Source: Bretschneidera sinensis (taxonomy: Eukaryota > Streptophyta > Magnoliopsida > Brassicales > Akaniaceae). From it: a stretch of 64,000 nucleotides of DNA. Within the stretch, counting starts at the first letter, position 1, and each line of letters opens with the position of its first letter. A program made the translations under genes and the position numbers. The stretch spans positions 41,272,620-41,336,619 of the forward strand of contig CM043700.1 of the NCBI GenBank assembly GCA_023935145.1. Direction: 5' to 3'. Below the pieces are notes generated by a model, which was not told the origin of the DNA, did no database searches, and saw only the letters and a program-made list of their open reading frames with translations. Positions 33,748-45,577 of the stretch are shown in pieces.

Positions 33748-34590
33748 ATGATGGAAGCTCGATATACTTGTCTAGATGCTATGGAGAGGAAGCTAGATAT
33801 GCTCATAAACCCCATGACTACTCAAAACATATCACCTAGTCCACAAAGCAAACCACTCCAGGTATGTGCTATATGTTCTCGTTTTGATCACACTACTAAC
33901 ACTTGCCCTTTATATTCACCTGCAGATCAAGAGCAAGCAAATCATATGGGACTGAACAACTACAACATATATGCAAATGCCTACAATCATGGATGGCGGA
34001 ACCACCCCAACTTCGCAAGGAACTCCCAACCAACAGCCCAAACATTTCCGGAATCAAAGACAAATGACCTAGAGAGTCTTGTGATGTAGTTGGTAACTCA
34101 GCAACAACAATTGATGACCCCACAAGATCAGTTTATGGCAGAGGAAAGGCAATTTCGAACTGAGATAAGACAAACCACTGCACGGCATAAACAAGCCATT
34201 CAAAGAGTGGGAGTACAAGTGGGGCAATTGGCTAAAGAGCTAAGTGAACGAAAGCAAGGTGTTGTTAAGCAAGTTTTTCATCACATTGATCCATTGGAGA
34301 CCACTCTCACCCATTATTTCAAAGGATTAGATATTGAACCAAAATCTGAAGATATTTCTGATAACATAATTGAAACTATGCACCTTCTAGAGGCCCTTCC
34401 AAAGCATCCAAGTAAGTACATCGATTCATTTGACCCTCATGTGCCTACTAATACTATTTTCCCTTTTATTGTACAGGCACCTAACTTGGAATTCAAGCAG
34501 TTGCCGGAGCACTTACCTTATGCTCATATGGGAGAGAACAAGACACGTCCTATGCTAGCTGCTACCACTCTTAGTTTTGGGGAAAAATAA
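33748..34590 (+). pseudogene. G1p gag remnant and pre-RT spacer
   Basis: It opens MMEARYTCLDAMERKLDML. The intact CCHC knuckle CAICSRFDHTTNTC (about 33862-33903) should bind nucleic acid. One stop (34087-34089) interrupts the frame, then a Gln/Arg-rich coiled-coil stretch (RHKQAIQRVGVQVGQLAKEL) follows. The product ends with FIVQAPNLEFKQLPEHLPYA and TTLSFGEK-stop. Capsid, protease, RT and integrase are all missing. Because G1 has the same layout, the small ORF may be the normal product of this family. Confidence 0.7.
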
Positions 34591-35997
34591 GGCTTGGTCC
34601 GGCTGAAGACGTTAAACTTAGTGCTCATAAGAGGCACCCCACAGCTTATTCTTTTATTTTTATTGTTGTTCATATTTACTATTATTTATTTACTTTTAGT
34701 ACTTTTTGTTTTCCCGTATTACATTAGTTTTTCTTTTTTAGGGACAATGTGTGCATCCGTTCAAGTTTGGGGGAGTGCTATGAGCCATGCTTGCCCAGCT
34801 AATTCTCCATCTCCCAAGTTAGATCTTTCCATATTATTCACATAATGGAGACAATGTATAATTTAAGTTTGGAGGTATGGGAGACACATTCACACACTTT
34901 GTCCCAGTTTTTTGTTTAAAAGATAAATACATGTTCATTTTGTTCTAAAAATTTTGGTTGATCTAAATGAATAGTATGATTTGACTTCATAAGTAAACTT
35001 AAAACCGTGAACACATGGTCTAATAATTGAGTTTTAAACTTTAAATTACTCACTTTTAGGTATTTAAAGATTCACAAGTTTGATCTAAACCAACACGAGC
35101 ACATTAGCACATAATTGTGTGGGGTATGACATGTAGCTTTAATTGGTATGTTTCCATGGCTTAACTATAACCTGACGACTTGTCAGATGAACACTTTGGC
35201 ATAGAGAAATAGAAAAAAAGATTATTATTGTGCAAAAAGAGAAAATAAAGTGCTCTTAAAGATCATTAAACAAACTTTCCACTGAGTAACTGGGCCTCTT
35301 GCCTCAGTAAGCATTGAGTGTTCACGTCAAAAGGTGAGAATTTTGCCCATACTGATCATTAAAAGAAATTTCCACTGAGTAACTGGGCCTCTTACCTCAG
35401 TAAGCATTGAGTGTTCACGTCAAAAGGTGGAAATTTCTGCTTGGTAGCATTAAGACCAGTTAGTTTCGTAGCCTTTTTGACTCGAGTTAGTAAGTCCTTA
35501 GGGGTGTCTTTACACCTAATGCCCTAAAATCATCTGGTTTGGGAGTCACTGGCTAAACACTCGTTACATGAGTCAAATAGAAAGCTTAAGGGAACTCAAC
35601 TTGGCAAAAATCTCACAATAAAAGAAAAAGAAAGAAATAAAACTATGTCGTTGTTTGTTCATTCTGATAGGAAATTTGGTGAATCTTGAGACACCGAAAC
35701 ACTACACATTAGAGTTATTTGGAAACTTAAATCTTTATGTACTAATTCACCACACACTAAGAATCAGACTTGTGATGCCTTAACCTACCTCATGTAAGTA
35801 ATCAACATTTAAAACTCGGATTCATTATGAAGATGTGTTGGTATTTTTAAGCTTGTTCATGAATGCACGTCATGGTTTTGTGCGATACCTAAACTTTTGA
35901 GTACACCATGAACAGTGGATTTATCTATGTATCTTTATTTTTCATTTAGTTTTTAGTTTTGTATTGCTAAGGGACTAGCAATATGTAAGTTTGAGGG
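34591..35997 (+). other. Noncoding 3' segment of G1p
   Basis: It has the same order of blocks as G1: the CTTAGTGCTCATAAGAGGC block (about 34617), module A at 34841-34880, and hairpin ATTGCTAAGGGACTAGCAAT (35963-35982) with AAGTTTGAGGGTG at the end. One block of about 100 bp (CACTGAGTAACTGGGCCTC to TCAAAAGGTG) is tandemly duplicated at 35279-35335 and 35375-35433; G1 has it once. Confidence 0.65.
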
Positions 35998-36497
35998 TGC
36001 CCTGGTCCAGCAAGAAACCCACACGTTGACTCTGGTGTCACCTATAGGACGACGACACGTGTCAAACCTCCTCAGCATTATAAGGCAGACGTGGGACAAG
36101 CCAGGAACGCCACCGCCATGTCAAAGCGTGATTAGCAGACCTAATCCCTCTGAAACACGCGACCACCCTGACAGATTCAATGCCTTGATCACACTATTAA
36201 GACTTGCCTCTAAATCCCAGGATCACAGGGGCAAACCCATGCCTTCTCCATGTGAATGACCTCCACTCGGACGACTATAAATAAACTGAGGTATGGGAGT
36301 TCAACATTCATTCACACTTACACAATATGCACTTAAGTTGCTTTAGAATTAACTCTCGGCCTCTCTTGAGCCCTCGTTCTAACTAGAGTGTCGGAGCACC
36401 CTCGGAGGTCTCCCCTTCCCCTCCTTCCGAGGGTCCTTTAGTTCACATCTGTTACTTGTGTAGGGCCACATCAGCACCAACAATCTTTGCGGCATCA
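35998..36497 (+). repeat. 5' LTR of G4
   Basis: About 500 bp, running TGCCCTGGTCC to GCGGCATCA; limits are set by TG/CA and the primer site. TATAAATA lies at 36276-36283. A CCTCGGAGG palindrome and related TCCGAGG copies lie at 36398-36430. Confidence 0.7.
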
Positions 36498-36501
36498 ATA
36501 G

Positions 36502-36522
36502 ATTAGCATCGTTTGTGGGAAC
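36502..36522 (+). promoter_or_regulatory. Primer-binding site region of G4
   Basis: TTAGCATCGTTTGTGGGAAC is a degenerate form of TTGGCGCCGTCTGTGGGAAC, the primer site common in Tat and related gypsy elements. Confidence 0.65.
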
Positions 36523-36580
36523 TCCACAATCTTTCACTATAGCAAAAGCGAAGAAGCATAAAAGAACTCATCTGTTGCAA

Positions 36581-38030
36581 TGCCGCTGAGAAGCAACACG
36601 AGAAAAACCGACAAGGAAGCCCTAAGAGCATGCTCTGCTCCCATCTGAAGCAGCGCTCGCAGCCAACAATCTAGACCTAGATTCCCTGCAATCCCTGAGC
36701 ATACAACCCCCGGGTCGAGCAGACGACCACCCGTCAAAGACCAGCACCCTCATCTCTCCGGGACCAACTCTCCTGATTACGAGGAAGCAGCTGGACATCC
36801 TCATGCCGCCTCTGTGACTCAAGCCTAATTCCAAGAACTCTCTCGGATGATAGACGACTTTGCAGCCAAAGTCCGAGGTGGAGGCCAGCAACCCTCCTTC
36901 TCCCCCCACCAAGTTCCCGAGCAAGCGAAATCATCTGACAGGGACGATCTGACCTATAACCAGCCCCCTACCGAGCCCTCGCTGCATTGCAGCCAGTCCA
37001 AGGAAAGCTCCTCTTCCAAGAGCAACTTCAACCTAGATAGACAGTTCGAGGAGATGGAAGAAAAAATAGACTTGACTCTGAAGCACAGAAGTCTCAGTAT
37101 CTTGGATGAGCTTAGTATCCAAGATCCCCCGTTCACAGAAGACGTCCTTGAGACCCCACTTCTCCTTAACTTCAGAATGCCACAAGTCGGGGTGTACGAC
37201 GGTTCAAGGGACCCTCTAGACCATTTGTAGCATTACAAGACAACCATGATGCTGCACCGACATTCCGACCCTATCATGTGTCGTGCCTTCCCCTTGACTC
37301 TTGAGAAGGCCATAGGTACTTGGTATTCGCGTCTAAGGCCGGGGAGTATTAACAATTTTAGAGAACTTAGTTATGCCTTTGCTTCACATTTCTTCAGCAA
37401 CAAAGGACCAAAGAAAACCTCTGAGTGCCTGTTCAACATTATCCAACATCATAGAGAGAGGCTTAGAACCTATATATCCAGGTTCAACACAGCTGCCTGG
37501 GAAATCCCAGACCTCGACCCAAATGTCTAGATGATGGCGTTCAAGAATGGGCTGAGGTCCGGGATTTTTAGCTCCAAACTCACCCGGCACCCACCCAAAA
37601 ACATGAACGAGGTTTTAGCTCAAGCAGAGAAGTATATGTTGGTGGAAGATGACCAGGCATTTAGGAGGGAAAGAGAAGGAGAAACAGAGAAGAAAAGAAA
37701 GGATGCTGACCCACTAAGAGGAACGGCCAAAAGACTTCACCAAGAAAATAGGTACAAGCCTCATCCCCGGCTCGACGGTTTCACCCCCTTCAATGCCTCT
37801 AGGACCAATGTCCTCATGCAGCTTCAACATAAGTCAGTCCTCTAGTGGCCACCCAGGATGCTGTACCTCGGTGGGGATCAAAGACAATGGTGTCGTTTTC
37901 ACAAAAAATTACGGCCACGATACCGAAGAGTTCTATGCCCTAAAAGAACAGATTGAGGCCCCAATCAGCCGGGGACACTTGAAGGAGTTTACAAGGTCCC
38001 AGAGGAGAAAAGCACCCACCTAGTCAAGGA
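36581..38030 (+). pseudogene. G4 gag
   Basis: It begins at MPLRSNTRKTDKEALRA (36581). A Pro/Ser-rich region follows, then the capsid domain: VGVYDGSRDPLDHL then a stop (37228-37230), MCRAFPLTLEKAIGTWYSRL, FRELSYAFASHFFSNKGPKK, LRTYISRFN, a stop at 37528-37530, and FKNGLRSGIFSSKLTRHPPK. The nucleocapsid-like end reads YGHDTEEFYALKEQIEAPI after a frameshift near 37850. This is the usual Tat gag layout. Stops and frameshifts make it inactive. Confidence 0.8.
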
Positions 38031-39441
38031 AAGACCCCAGGCGTCTCCATCTCCAAGAACGAGAGTAACGAGACCCTCGGCGAGACTCCAAAGCCGAGCG
38101 AAAAGCACTTGATCAAAAGAACCAAGAAGTAGTAACTACCACCCGCATCATCAAGACAATATATGGAGGCCCTGCCACCGGAGAGAGCTCGAAACAGAGT
38201 GGTAAGGCTTATGCCAGAACCGTGGCCTCTATCAACGGACCTTATAAGTGAAAAAAGTCGGGGCTAGTGATCTCCTTCACGGAAGATGACTTGGAAGATG
38301 TACAGACTCCCCATGACGACGTAGTTGTGGTCTCCCTTCTGGTGGGCAATCATGAAGTATAGCGTGTTCTGATTGACAATGGAAGCTCGGTGGATATATT
38401 GTTCTATGACACCTTCCAGTGCATGGAGCTAAAGGATGAACGTTTAGAGCCGGCTCCGACCCCCCTCTATGGTTTTGGCAGATCTCCAGTGTTTTCTAGA
38501 GGGAAGCATAGTCCTCCATGTTACTGCAGGGATAGTGCCGCGGACATCCATTATGCAAACTACCTTCTTGGTAGTAAAGCATCCCTCTTCTTATAACATG
38601 ATCCTCGGTCGACCTACCCTCAACAAGCTGAAGGTCGTTATCTCTATGTACCACCTAAAAGTTAAATTTCCTACTAGTGAGGGGGTAAGAATGGTCAGAG
38701 GTCATCAAAGAGTTTCTCGGTCTTGCTATCTCAATGCTATCAAGGAAGAGAAGAAGACAAAATCCCTGCTCCTCGAGGTGGAAGACCTCAGAGATAAAAT
38801 GAAGACCCTAAGAGAGCGGCCAGTGGAAGAACTAACCCTAGTACCCCTTGGGGAAGACCCTACCCGAACCATCCAGATAGGATCAAACCTCTCCGAAAAT
38901 CACATGGAAGAGCTCCTCTCCCTCCTCCAAAAGAACCAGGACTTATTTGTCTGGTCCGGGCCAGATATACCTGAGATCAACCCCAGAACCATTGAGCACC
39001 ACTTGAACGTGGAACCAAAATACAGGCCAGTCATCTAGAAGAAAAGAACTTTCACCCCGGAACGCTAAGCTGCCATCAATGCTGAGGTAGATAAACTGCT
39101 TGAGGCTAGCTTCGTCCGGGAGGTGAAATACCCCGAGTGGGTATCCAACGTAGTGATGGTCTGAAAAGTCAGCGGTAAATGGCGGATCTGCATCGACTTC
39201 ACCAATCTAAACAAAGCTTGTCTAAAGGATAACTTTCCCCTCCTTCAAGTCGATCAACTGGTGGACGCCACCTTGGGACACAAACTCCTCTCCTTTATGG
39301 ACACATACGTCGGCTACAACCAAATCTTCATGTATGGGCCAGACCAAGACAAGACCGCCTTTATCACCGATCAAGGGTTGTATTGCTATAAGGTTATGCC
39401 CTTCGGGCATAAGAATGTTGACGCGATCTATCAAAGGCTGG
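38031..39441 (+). pseudogene. G4 protease and N-terminal RT
   Basis: The protease shows VLIDNGSSVDILFYDTFQ (38367-38420), where DNGSS replaces DTGA as is normal in Tat, and after a frameshift MILGRPTLNKLK (38600-38630). RT follows with DLFVWSGPDIPEINP, EHHLNVEPKYRPV then a stop, KWRICIDFTNLNKAC, FMDTYVGYNQI, KTAFIT and YKVMPFGHKN. The frame is cut after YQRLV at 39441 by the insertion of G3 and resumes at 45578. Several stops are present before the insertion. Confidence 0.8.
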
Positions 39442-40724
39442 TGATTACGCCCAAAGTATAACGTGGTAGCTGTAGCACAGCTTTAGGGTATCGATTCCAC
39501 AGGGAAAAACGATCTATAAAGGAAAAGTGCAAACCTTAACACGAACGATAACAATTAAGTGAGAAGATATGCATTTTGATAATGAAGTAATTGTATAAAT
39601 AGATTGAAATATATGATAAAGAAACAACAAGGTTCCGGGAATCCTCTCTAGGTTCGTTGCCTTATTCCAATCTTGATTCAATTGTTTTATCTCAATTGCA
39701 AGTTTCATATCCCAAACAGGCAATCGACAAATATTCAACTAAAGCACATATAAACCTTAATGTAATTGATATGAATTACTCTTACTTTCAATTTAAGCAC
39801 ACATGACCTATTCTATAGATTTATCAAGAAACGACAATATATCTTAACGACAATATCGCAGTAATGAACAAACCTAAAAGATAAATCTACTAGACTCAAT
39901 CACATCCAACAATCTTGACATAAGAAGAGCATGACTAGACTTACATCAAAGATAATGATAAAATCATCGGATTAAGAGAAAATCCTTTAATTAGATTAAA
40001 GAGTAACACATAACAATGTTTTGACAATAAATCCCAGCTACAACTGAATCAATAAAGGAAAATAAGAACAACTACACCTAGGGATTCATCCTTTCGCCTT
40101 GCTTAGAGATTAGTTTGCCATGAAGTTCATGGTTGAACACTTTGATGGAGGAGAGTGTGGTAGCCTTCTTGAGTTTTCCAGCCTTCAATGATCCCTCCTC
40201 TTAACACCTAACTGATCTATTTATAATACAAAAGGTCCAAGGGTGTTTTAGGGTTTAAACAATCATTAAAGTCCTAATTAGGTCATAAATCGGAAAAAGG
40301 GATCGTGTGGGCGCCGCGACTCTCACTTTCTTGCTCCGCAGCCCTGCTTGATCTTTGTCTGGAGGACCTTCTGGGGGTCGTGGCCCTGCCTAGTCCAGGC
40401 CTCGACTCTGGCTGATGGTCTTCTTGGCTCTTTTAGATTAGCTTCTGGAGGCCATGACTCTCATTGGTTGGTGGAGGTTCTCTTCGTTTTATCCTTCCGC
40501 AACCACTCTTTCACCTTGATATGCATGAAATCTTATTGCTTCAAACAATGATAGTTTTTCCATCTCTTTTAAACACCAAGTACCTGAAAATGCACCGAAA
40601 TAAGTCAATGATTCAAGAATATCACTTTAGAGTTATTAAGGTATAAAAGTGTAATTAAAACCTAGATTAACCCTAAAATACCAACAATTAAGTACTGTTA
40701 AGATGTATTTTATGACTCTCATCA
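39442..40724 (-). repeat. 3' LTR of G3
   Basis: It is 1283 bp and reads TGATTACGCCC to CTCTCATCA on the plus strand. The TATA box on the minus strand is at 40218-40225. GCCGCGAC-like motifs lie upstream of it (about 40310-40455). Confidence 0.9.
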
Positions 40725-40760
40725 CAACCCCCAACTAGTTTATTGTTAGTCCCTAGCAAT
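40725..40760 (-). promoter_or_regulatory. Hairpin and polypurine tract of G3
   Basis: On the minus strand the hairpin ATTGCTAGGGACTAACAAT precedes AACTAGTTGGGGGTTG, which abuts the 3' LTR. Confidence 0.7.
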
Positions 40761-42358
40761 TCAAGCGAAAATAAGAGATGAATTATATGGTAAGAATCAA
40801 AAAAAAGTAAAGCAATGCTAGCGTTAAACCAAGAGCAATTCACTTTTTGTCTCAAAAATTGCACATAATACACAACACATAGAATCATTTAATATCACTT
40901 AAGTCCAAAAGTAATCCAAACATCAATCTTAAAATTGTTATCGACTCTTAACATCCATCTTACCACAATCCATTAATCAGAACACCCGGATGATTTTATG
41001 CATGAAATTCATGAATACAAGTCTTAGCCTCTGAAATATTTAATTTGCGTGACATCAATCACAAAAAACAAGCTCCATAGGCTCACTTTTCAAATCACTC
41101 TCCACTATTGTAGAAAAATCACACCACCTTGGATCAATAAGTCTTTTAATAAGCTTGTAATGTTAGGCTAAGGCAAAGGTTAAGAAAGAACGGGAAGGAT
41201 TCAACAAGTAAAAGAATTCAATCTCTTCGTTTATAAACACAACCACTTTAAACACTGGATAACCTTACTTCAACACCTAACTATTTCAACCATTTTTCGA
41301 GCATTTCTCTCAATAAATCACAACTTTTTCTTCTTTTCTTCTTTCTTTGCCATAATTCACTTTTTTTTTTATTTTGGTATAAGACCATTCACCTCCTCTT
41401 TCATTCTTTTCTTTTCTTTCTTTTCTTTTCCACAACCTCCAACTTATCTCCTTTAATATACTTGGCTTATGGTAATAATATTTTTTTTTTCATATTTCCA
41501 TCCTTACTCATCTTAAGTGCTTCTCAATAGATGTGTACAACTAAGTTCTTTTAAAAGAAGGGTAAGGATAAAATATTTTTAGGCTCATAAGGGTAAGTAA
41601 ATGGGTTTTCGAAAGAAACAAGGCTCAAATTCTTTTTCAAGTAAAAGGCTCAAATAGATGACTAGTGATAAATATAGTAAGGATAAGTTTGAAAGGCTCA
41701 AACGGTCCAAAAATGGCCTATATAATATCCTAAGTAATGTGCATTCTAGGAATTCGCCTTAAGTGACTGTCAAATAAATTCTAGAGCTTGTCAAGACCGC
41801 AAAAGTATTCACAAAGCAATCACACATAAAACTTCTCTAAATGTTTTTAGACTAATCATGCAATCTTACCACAAACTAGAGTCTCAAACCAAATGAAGAT
41901 TGACACTTAAATTATTCTCAAACCGAAGCAAGATTTAACTTCTTCTAAATGCTATATGCTATCTCAATTAAGTTCATATCATTAACATGTGAATTAACTC
42001 TACAGCTTAACACAAAGCATGCTAAAAACAAACAAAAATGGAACATGACACCAAGCAGTTCAAAAGAAGAAGAAATACATTTCCTCCACCCCCAACTTAA
42101 AAATAGCATTGACTTCAATGTGAAAGAAAAGGTAAAGGAAACTCCATTTTGTAACCAGAAGTACACAGAAGCTGAAAATTGTGCACCACCATTTGAACTG
42201 CTGCGTATATTTGTCCTTAAAAAAGAAATACGAAGTTAATACTGGAAAACAACAAAATACTAATAATAAACAAGAAAAAGAAATATAAAAAAAATTAAAG
42301 GATATACTGTGGGGTGCCTCCTATGAGTGCTAAGTTTTATGTCTTCAGCCAGACTCTC
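40761..42358 (-). other. Noncoding 3' segment of G3
   Basis: On the minus strand it has, in order, the CTTAGCACTCATAGGAGGC block (about 42308-42333), module A (42081-42120: CATTGAAGTCAATG then TTAAGTTGGGGGTGG), the TTCCTAGAATG/GAGGCGAATTCC block (41740-41765) and A/G-rich tracts. The layout is that of G3p. Confidence 0.6.
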
Positions 42359-42664
42359 TTATTCCCTCCTAGACAAACATAAGTTGAATGCACCAGCCAC
42401 TGCTTCACTGCCAAATTTGGTGCTTGTATGCTTTGGAGAGGCCTCAAGGATGTCATCAGTAACATCTGCAGATTCTGGCTCAATATATGCTCTTGTGAAA
42501 CCATGGGTATGGATTGACTCTAATGGATTAAGGTGATGGACTTTTTCCATGAGTGAGTCAATCATGTATACCTGGTGGCTCTCGTCATTATCTTCTGATT
42601 TGTTCATTGTGGGAATGTGTAATGACTTAATGCTTTGGGTCACAATGGCATTTACCCCCTTCAA
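42359..42664 (-). pseudogene. G3 C-terminal coding tail
   Basis: A short frame holds HLNPLESIHTHGFTRAYIEP and the tail with SPKHTSTKFG and LCLSRRE-stop. The tail matches G3p at 810-917, and PLE-(S/T)-(I/T)-HTH resembles the linker in G1 (DPLETTLTH). It links the end of gag to the post-pol region with protease to integrase removed. Confidence 0.6.
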
Positions 42665-42867
42665 ATTCTTTTACGCCAGGTGTTGACCATGGGGTGTGGA
42701 TTGAGCTTGGGAAGGGAACTTACCTCGCTCATTCACACTCAAGGAGCTCATCAATTTGGACACTTGGCTCTTTAGATCCTTATACTCTTCAACAACCTAC
42801 GTAATTAAAGATTCGAGCATTTGATTAGTCTTACTCTGTGCCTCAACAAAAGCATGCAAAGTGTCTT

Positions 42868-44080
42868 CTAAAGGACTCCTAGAAGGTGCAGGGGCATGAT
42901 ATGGTGCAAGATATGATCTAGAGGGTTGTGCATGCAGCTGGTTTCAGATTTCCAGCCAAGATTGGGATGATTGCGCCACTTCGGATTATAGGTATCAGAG
43001 AATGGTGAAAAAGGATTTTTGTACATACCTAAGGCATTACATTGTTCGTCATATATCTCTCTCAACTCTGTAAATGTGGGACATTCTTGGGAGAGATGAT
43101 CTACCCCACCACACACAAAACATGGTCCAAAAGACGCTGCATGATTAGCTATGTGTTTTGTCTTTAAGTTCTTAGTCTTGAATGCATCTAGTTTCCTAGT
43201 GAGCATCTCGACCGTAGCCTTTAAGTTATCCTCTTCTCTAAGATGGTAAATTACACCACCATTTAGGTTCCCTACAGATCGTGACTTATTTGTACTTTCA
43301 GTAGGACTAGGTCCAGTCCAAGTGTGAGCTTTTTCATCAAGCTTATTGAAGTATTCTATGGCCTCATCAGGATCTTTTTGTAAGAACTCACCATTACACA
43401 TCATCTCCACAAATTGACGCTCTCTATATGTAAGTCTCTCATAAAAATAGCTCACTAAGCACCAATTCTCATACCTATGGTGAGGGCACATACTTAACAA
43501 CTCCTTAAATCTCTCCCAAGACTGATACAAAGTCTCACTGTCATTTTATGCAAAAGTAGAGATTTGCCTTTTTAAAACATTGGTCTTATGTTGGGAAAAG
43601 TATTTATTGAAGAAGACCTGAGTCATCTCAGCCCACGACCCAATAGATCGTGGTCTCAGTGACTATAGCTAACTCTTAGCTCTATCGTTCAAAGTGAAAG
43701 GAAAGAACTTGAGTCTCACGATATCATCATGTGAATCTTGACTATGAAAAGTCGCAACTACTTCCTCAAACTCTCTAATGTGCACATTTTCGTTTTCCCA
43801 GCCATGGAACGTAGGGAGTAACAGTATCATCCCTATTTTAAAATCCAGTTGGCGAGTATTGGCTGGAAACATGATGCAATATGGTATGGCTATACGTGTA
43901 GGGTGGAGGTAATCCTGAAGGGTCTTAGGGTTTTGATATTCATGTTCACTCATTTCTTCAAGACTAGATGTATTTTCAAATAAAAGATTTAAAAAAGAAT
44001 TTAATTCTGACTCTAACACAGGCCTACAAGCAAATCTACCCAAAGTATCTCTATATCTCAGCATGCAGTGTAACAAAATA
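42868..44080 (-). pseudogene. G3 gag (capsid and zinc knuckle)
   Basis: The first piece (44076-43669) includes ILLLPTFHGWENENVHIREF and VRLKFFPFTLNDRAKS then a stop, the core of the Retrotrans_gag capsid domain. The second piece (43530-42868) continues with YQSWERFKELLSMCPHHRYE, LVSYFYERLTYRERQFVEMM and ATVEMLTRKLDAF. An intact CCHC knuckle CFVCGGVDHLSQEC and NPKWRNHPNLGW follow. Two stops lie between the pieces (near 43548 and 43665). It would coat element RNA; this copy is broken. Confidence 0.8.
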
Positions 44081-44239
44081 ATGAAAAAAATACTATAAGA
44101 AGAAAGAAAGAAAAAAAATAATGCACCAAGCTAAAAGAAGGAACGAAGTTACCGCATTTACAAACTGCTGAAAAGAAAAACTATCTACAATTCATCTACC
44201 ATCATGTCTCAAAGTTGACAATCTTCCTTGTACTTAAGC

Positions 44240-44268
44240 ACGTTTTCCCCGGAAACAGCGCCAAAATT
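44240..44268 (-). promoter_or_regulatory. Primer-binding site (tRNA-Asp type) of G3
   Basis: On the minus strand, TTTTGGCGCTGTTTCCGGGG follows the 5' LTR, two to three mismatches from the tRNA-Asp complement. Confidence 0.75.
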
Positions 44269-45572
44269 TGATTATGCCCAAAGTATAACGCGGTAGTTGT
44301 AGCATAGCTTTGGGGTGTTGATTCCACAGGGAAAAACGATCTATAAAGGAAAAGTGCAAACCTTAACACGAACGATAACAATCAAGTGAGAAGATATGAA
44401 TTTTGATAATGAAGTAATTGTGTAAATAGATTGAAATATATTATAAAGAAACAATAAGGTTCCGGGAATCCTCCCTAGGTTCGTTGTCTTATTCCAATCT
44501 TAATTCAATTGTTTTATCTCGATTGTAAGTTTCACATCCCAAACAGGCAATCGACAAATATTCAACTAAAGCACATATAAACCTTAATGTAATTGATTGA
44601 ATTACTCTTACTTTCGATTTAAGCACACATGACCTATCCTATAGATTTATCAAGAAACGACAATATATCTTAACGACAATATCGCAGTAATGGACTAACC
44701 TAAAAGATAAATCTACCGGACTCAATCACATTCAACAATCTTGACATAAGAAGAGCATGACTAGACTTATATCAAATATAAGGATACAATCACCGAATTA
44801 AGAGAAAATCCTTTAATTAGATTAAAGAGTAACACATAACAATGTTTTGACAATAAATCTTAACTATAACTAAATCAATAAAGGAAAATAAGAACAACTA
44901 CACCTAGGGATTCATCCATTCGCCTTTCTTGGAGATTAGTTCGCCATAAAGTTCATGGTTGAACACTTTGATAGAGGAGAGTGTGGTAGCCTTCTTGAGT
45001 TTTCCAGCCTTCAATGATCCCTCCTCTTAAACCCTAAGTGATCTATTTATAATACAAAAGGTCCAAGGGTGTTTTAGGGTTTAAACAATCATTAAAGTCC
45101 TAATTAGGTCATAACTCAGAGAAAGGGATCATGTGGGTGCCGCGGCTCTCACTTTCTTGCGCCGCGACCCTGCCTGATCTTTGGCTGAAGGACCTTTTGG
45201 GTGCCACGACCCTACCTAGTCCAGGTCGTAGCTCTGGCTGATGGTCTTCTTGGTTCTTTTAGATTAGCTTCTAGAGGCCACTGCCCTCACTAATCTTGGT
45301 CGCGACTCTCATTGGTTGGTAGAGGTTCTCTTTGTTTTATCCTTCCGCAACCACTCCTTCACCTTGATATGCATGGAATCTTAGTGCTTCAAGCAATGAT
45401 AGTTTTTCCATCTTTTTTAAACACCAAGTACCTGAAAATGCACTGAAATAAGTCAATGATTCAAGAATATCACTTTAGAGTTATTAAGGTATAAAAGTGT
45501 AATTAAAACCTAGATCAACCCTAAAATGCCAACAATTATATACTGTTAAGATGCATTTTATGACTCTCATCA
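44269..45572 (-). repeat. 5' LTR of G3
   Basis: It is 1304 bp. The TATA box is at 45044-45051 (minus). GCGCCGCGACCC and related GC-rich repeats lie at about 45135-45305. It is very similar to the 3' LTR. Confidence 0.9.
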
Positions 45573-45577
45573 GCTGG

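Larger units (their letters stand above)
32103..35997 (+). mobile_element. G1p: second copy of the G1 family, 3' LTR missing
   Basis: It has a 5' LTR (32103-33405), primer site, leader array, gag remnant, 3' noncoding segment and polypurine tract like G1. Where the 3' LTR should start (35998) the sequence changes to the Tat-type LTR of G4. G4 probably inserted at the LTR border, and the far side was later lost. Confidence 0.85.
39442..45572 (-). mobile_element. G3: nonautonomous Athila-like gypsy element in the RT of G4
   Basis: 6131 bp on the minus strand, flanked by the 5-bp duplication GCTGG (39437-39441 and 45573-45577). Removing it restores the G4 RT frame from YQRLV to NKIFKG. The LTRs are 44269-45572 (5') and 39442-40724 (3'). 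The interior holds only gag and a short coding tail; protease, RT, RNase H and integrase are gone. Confidence 0.95.
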
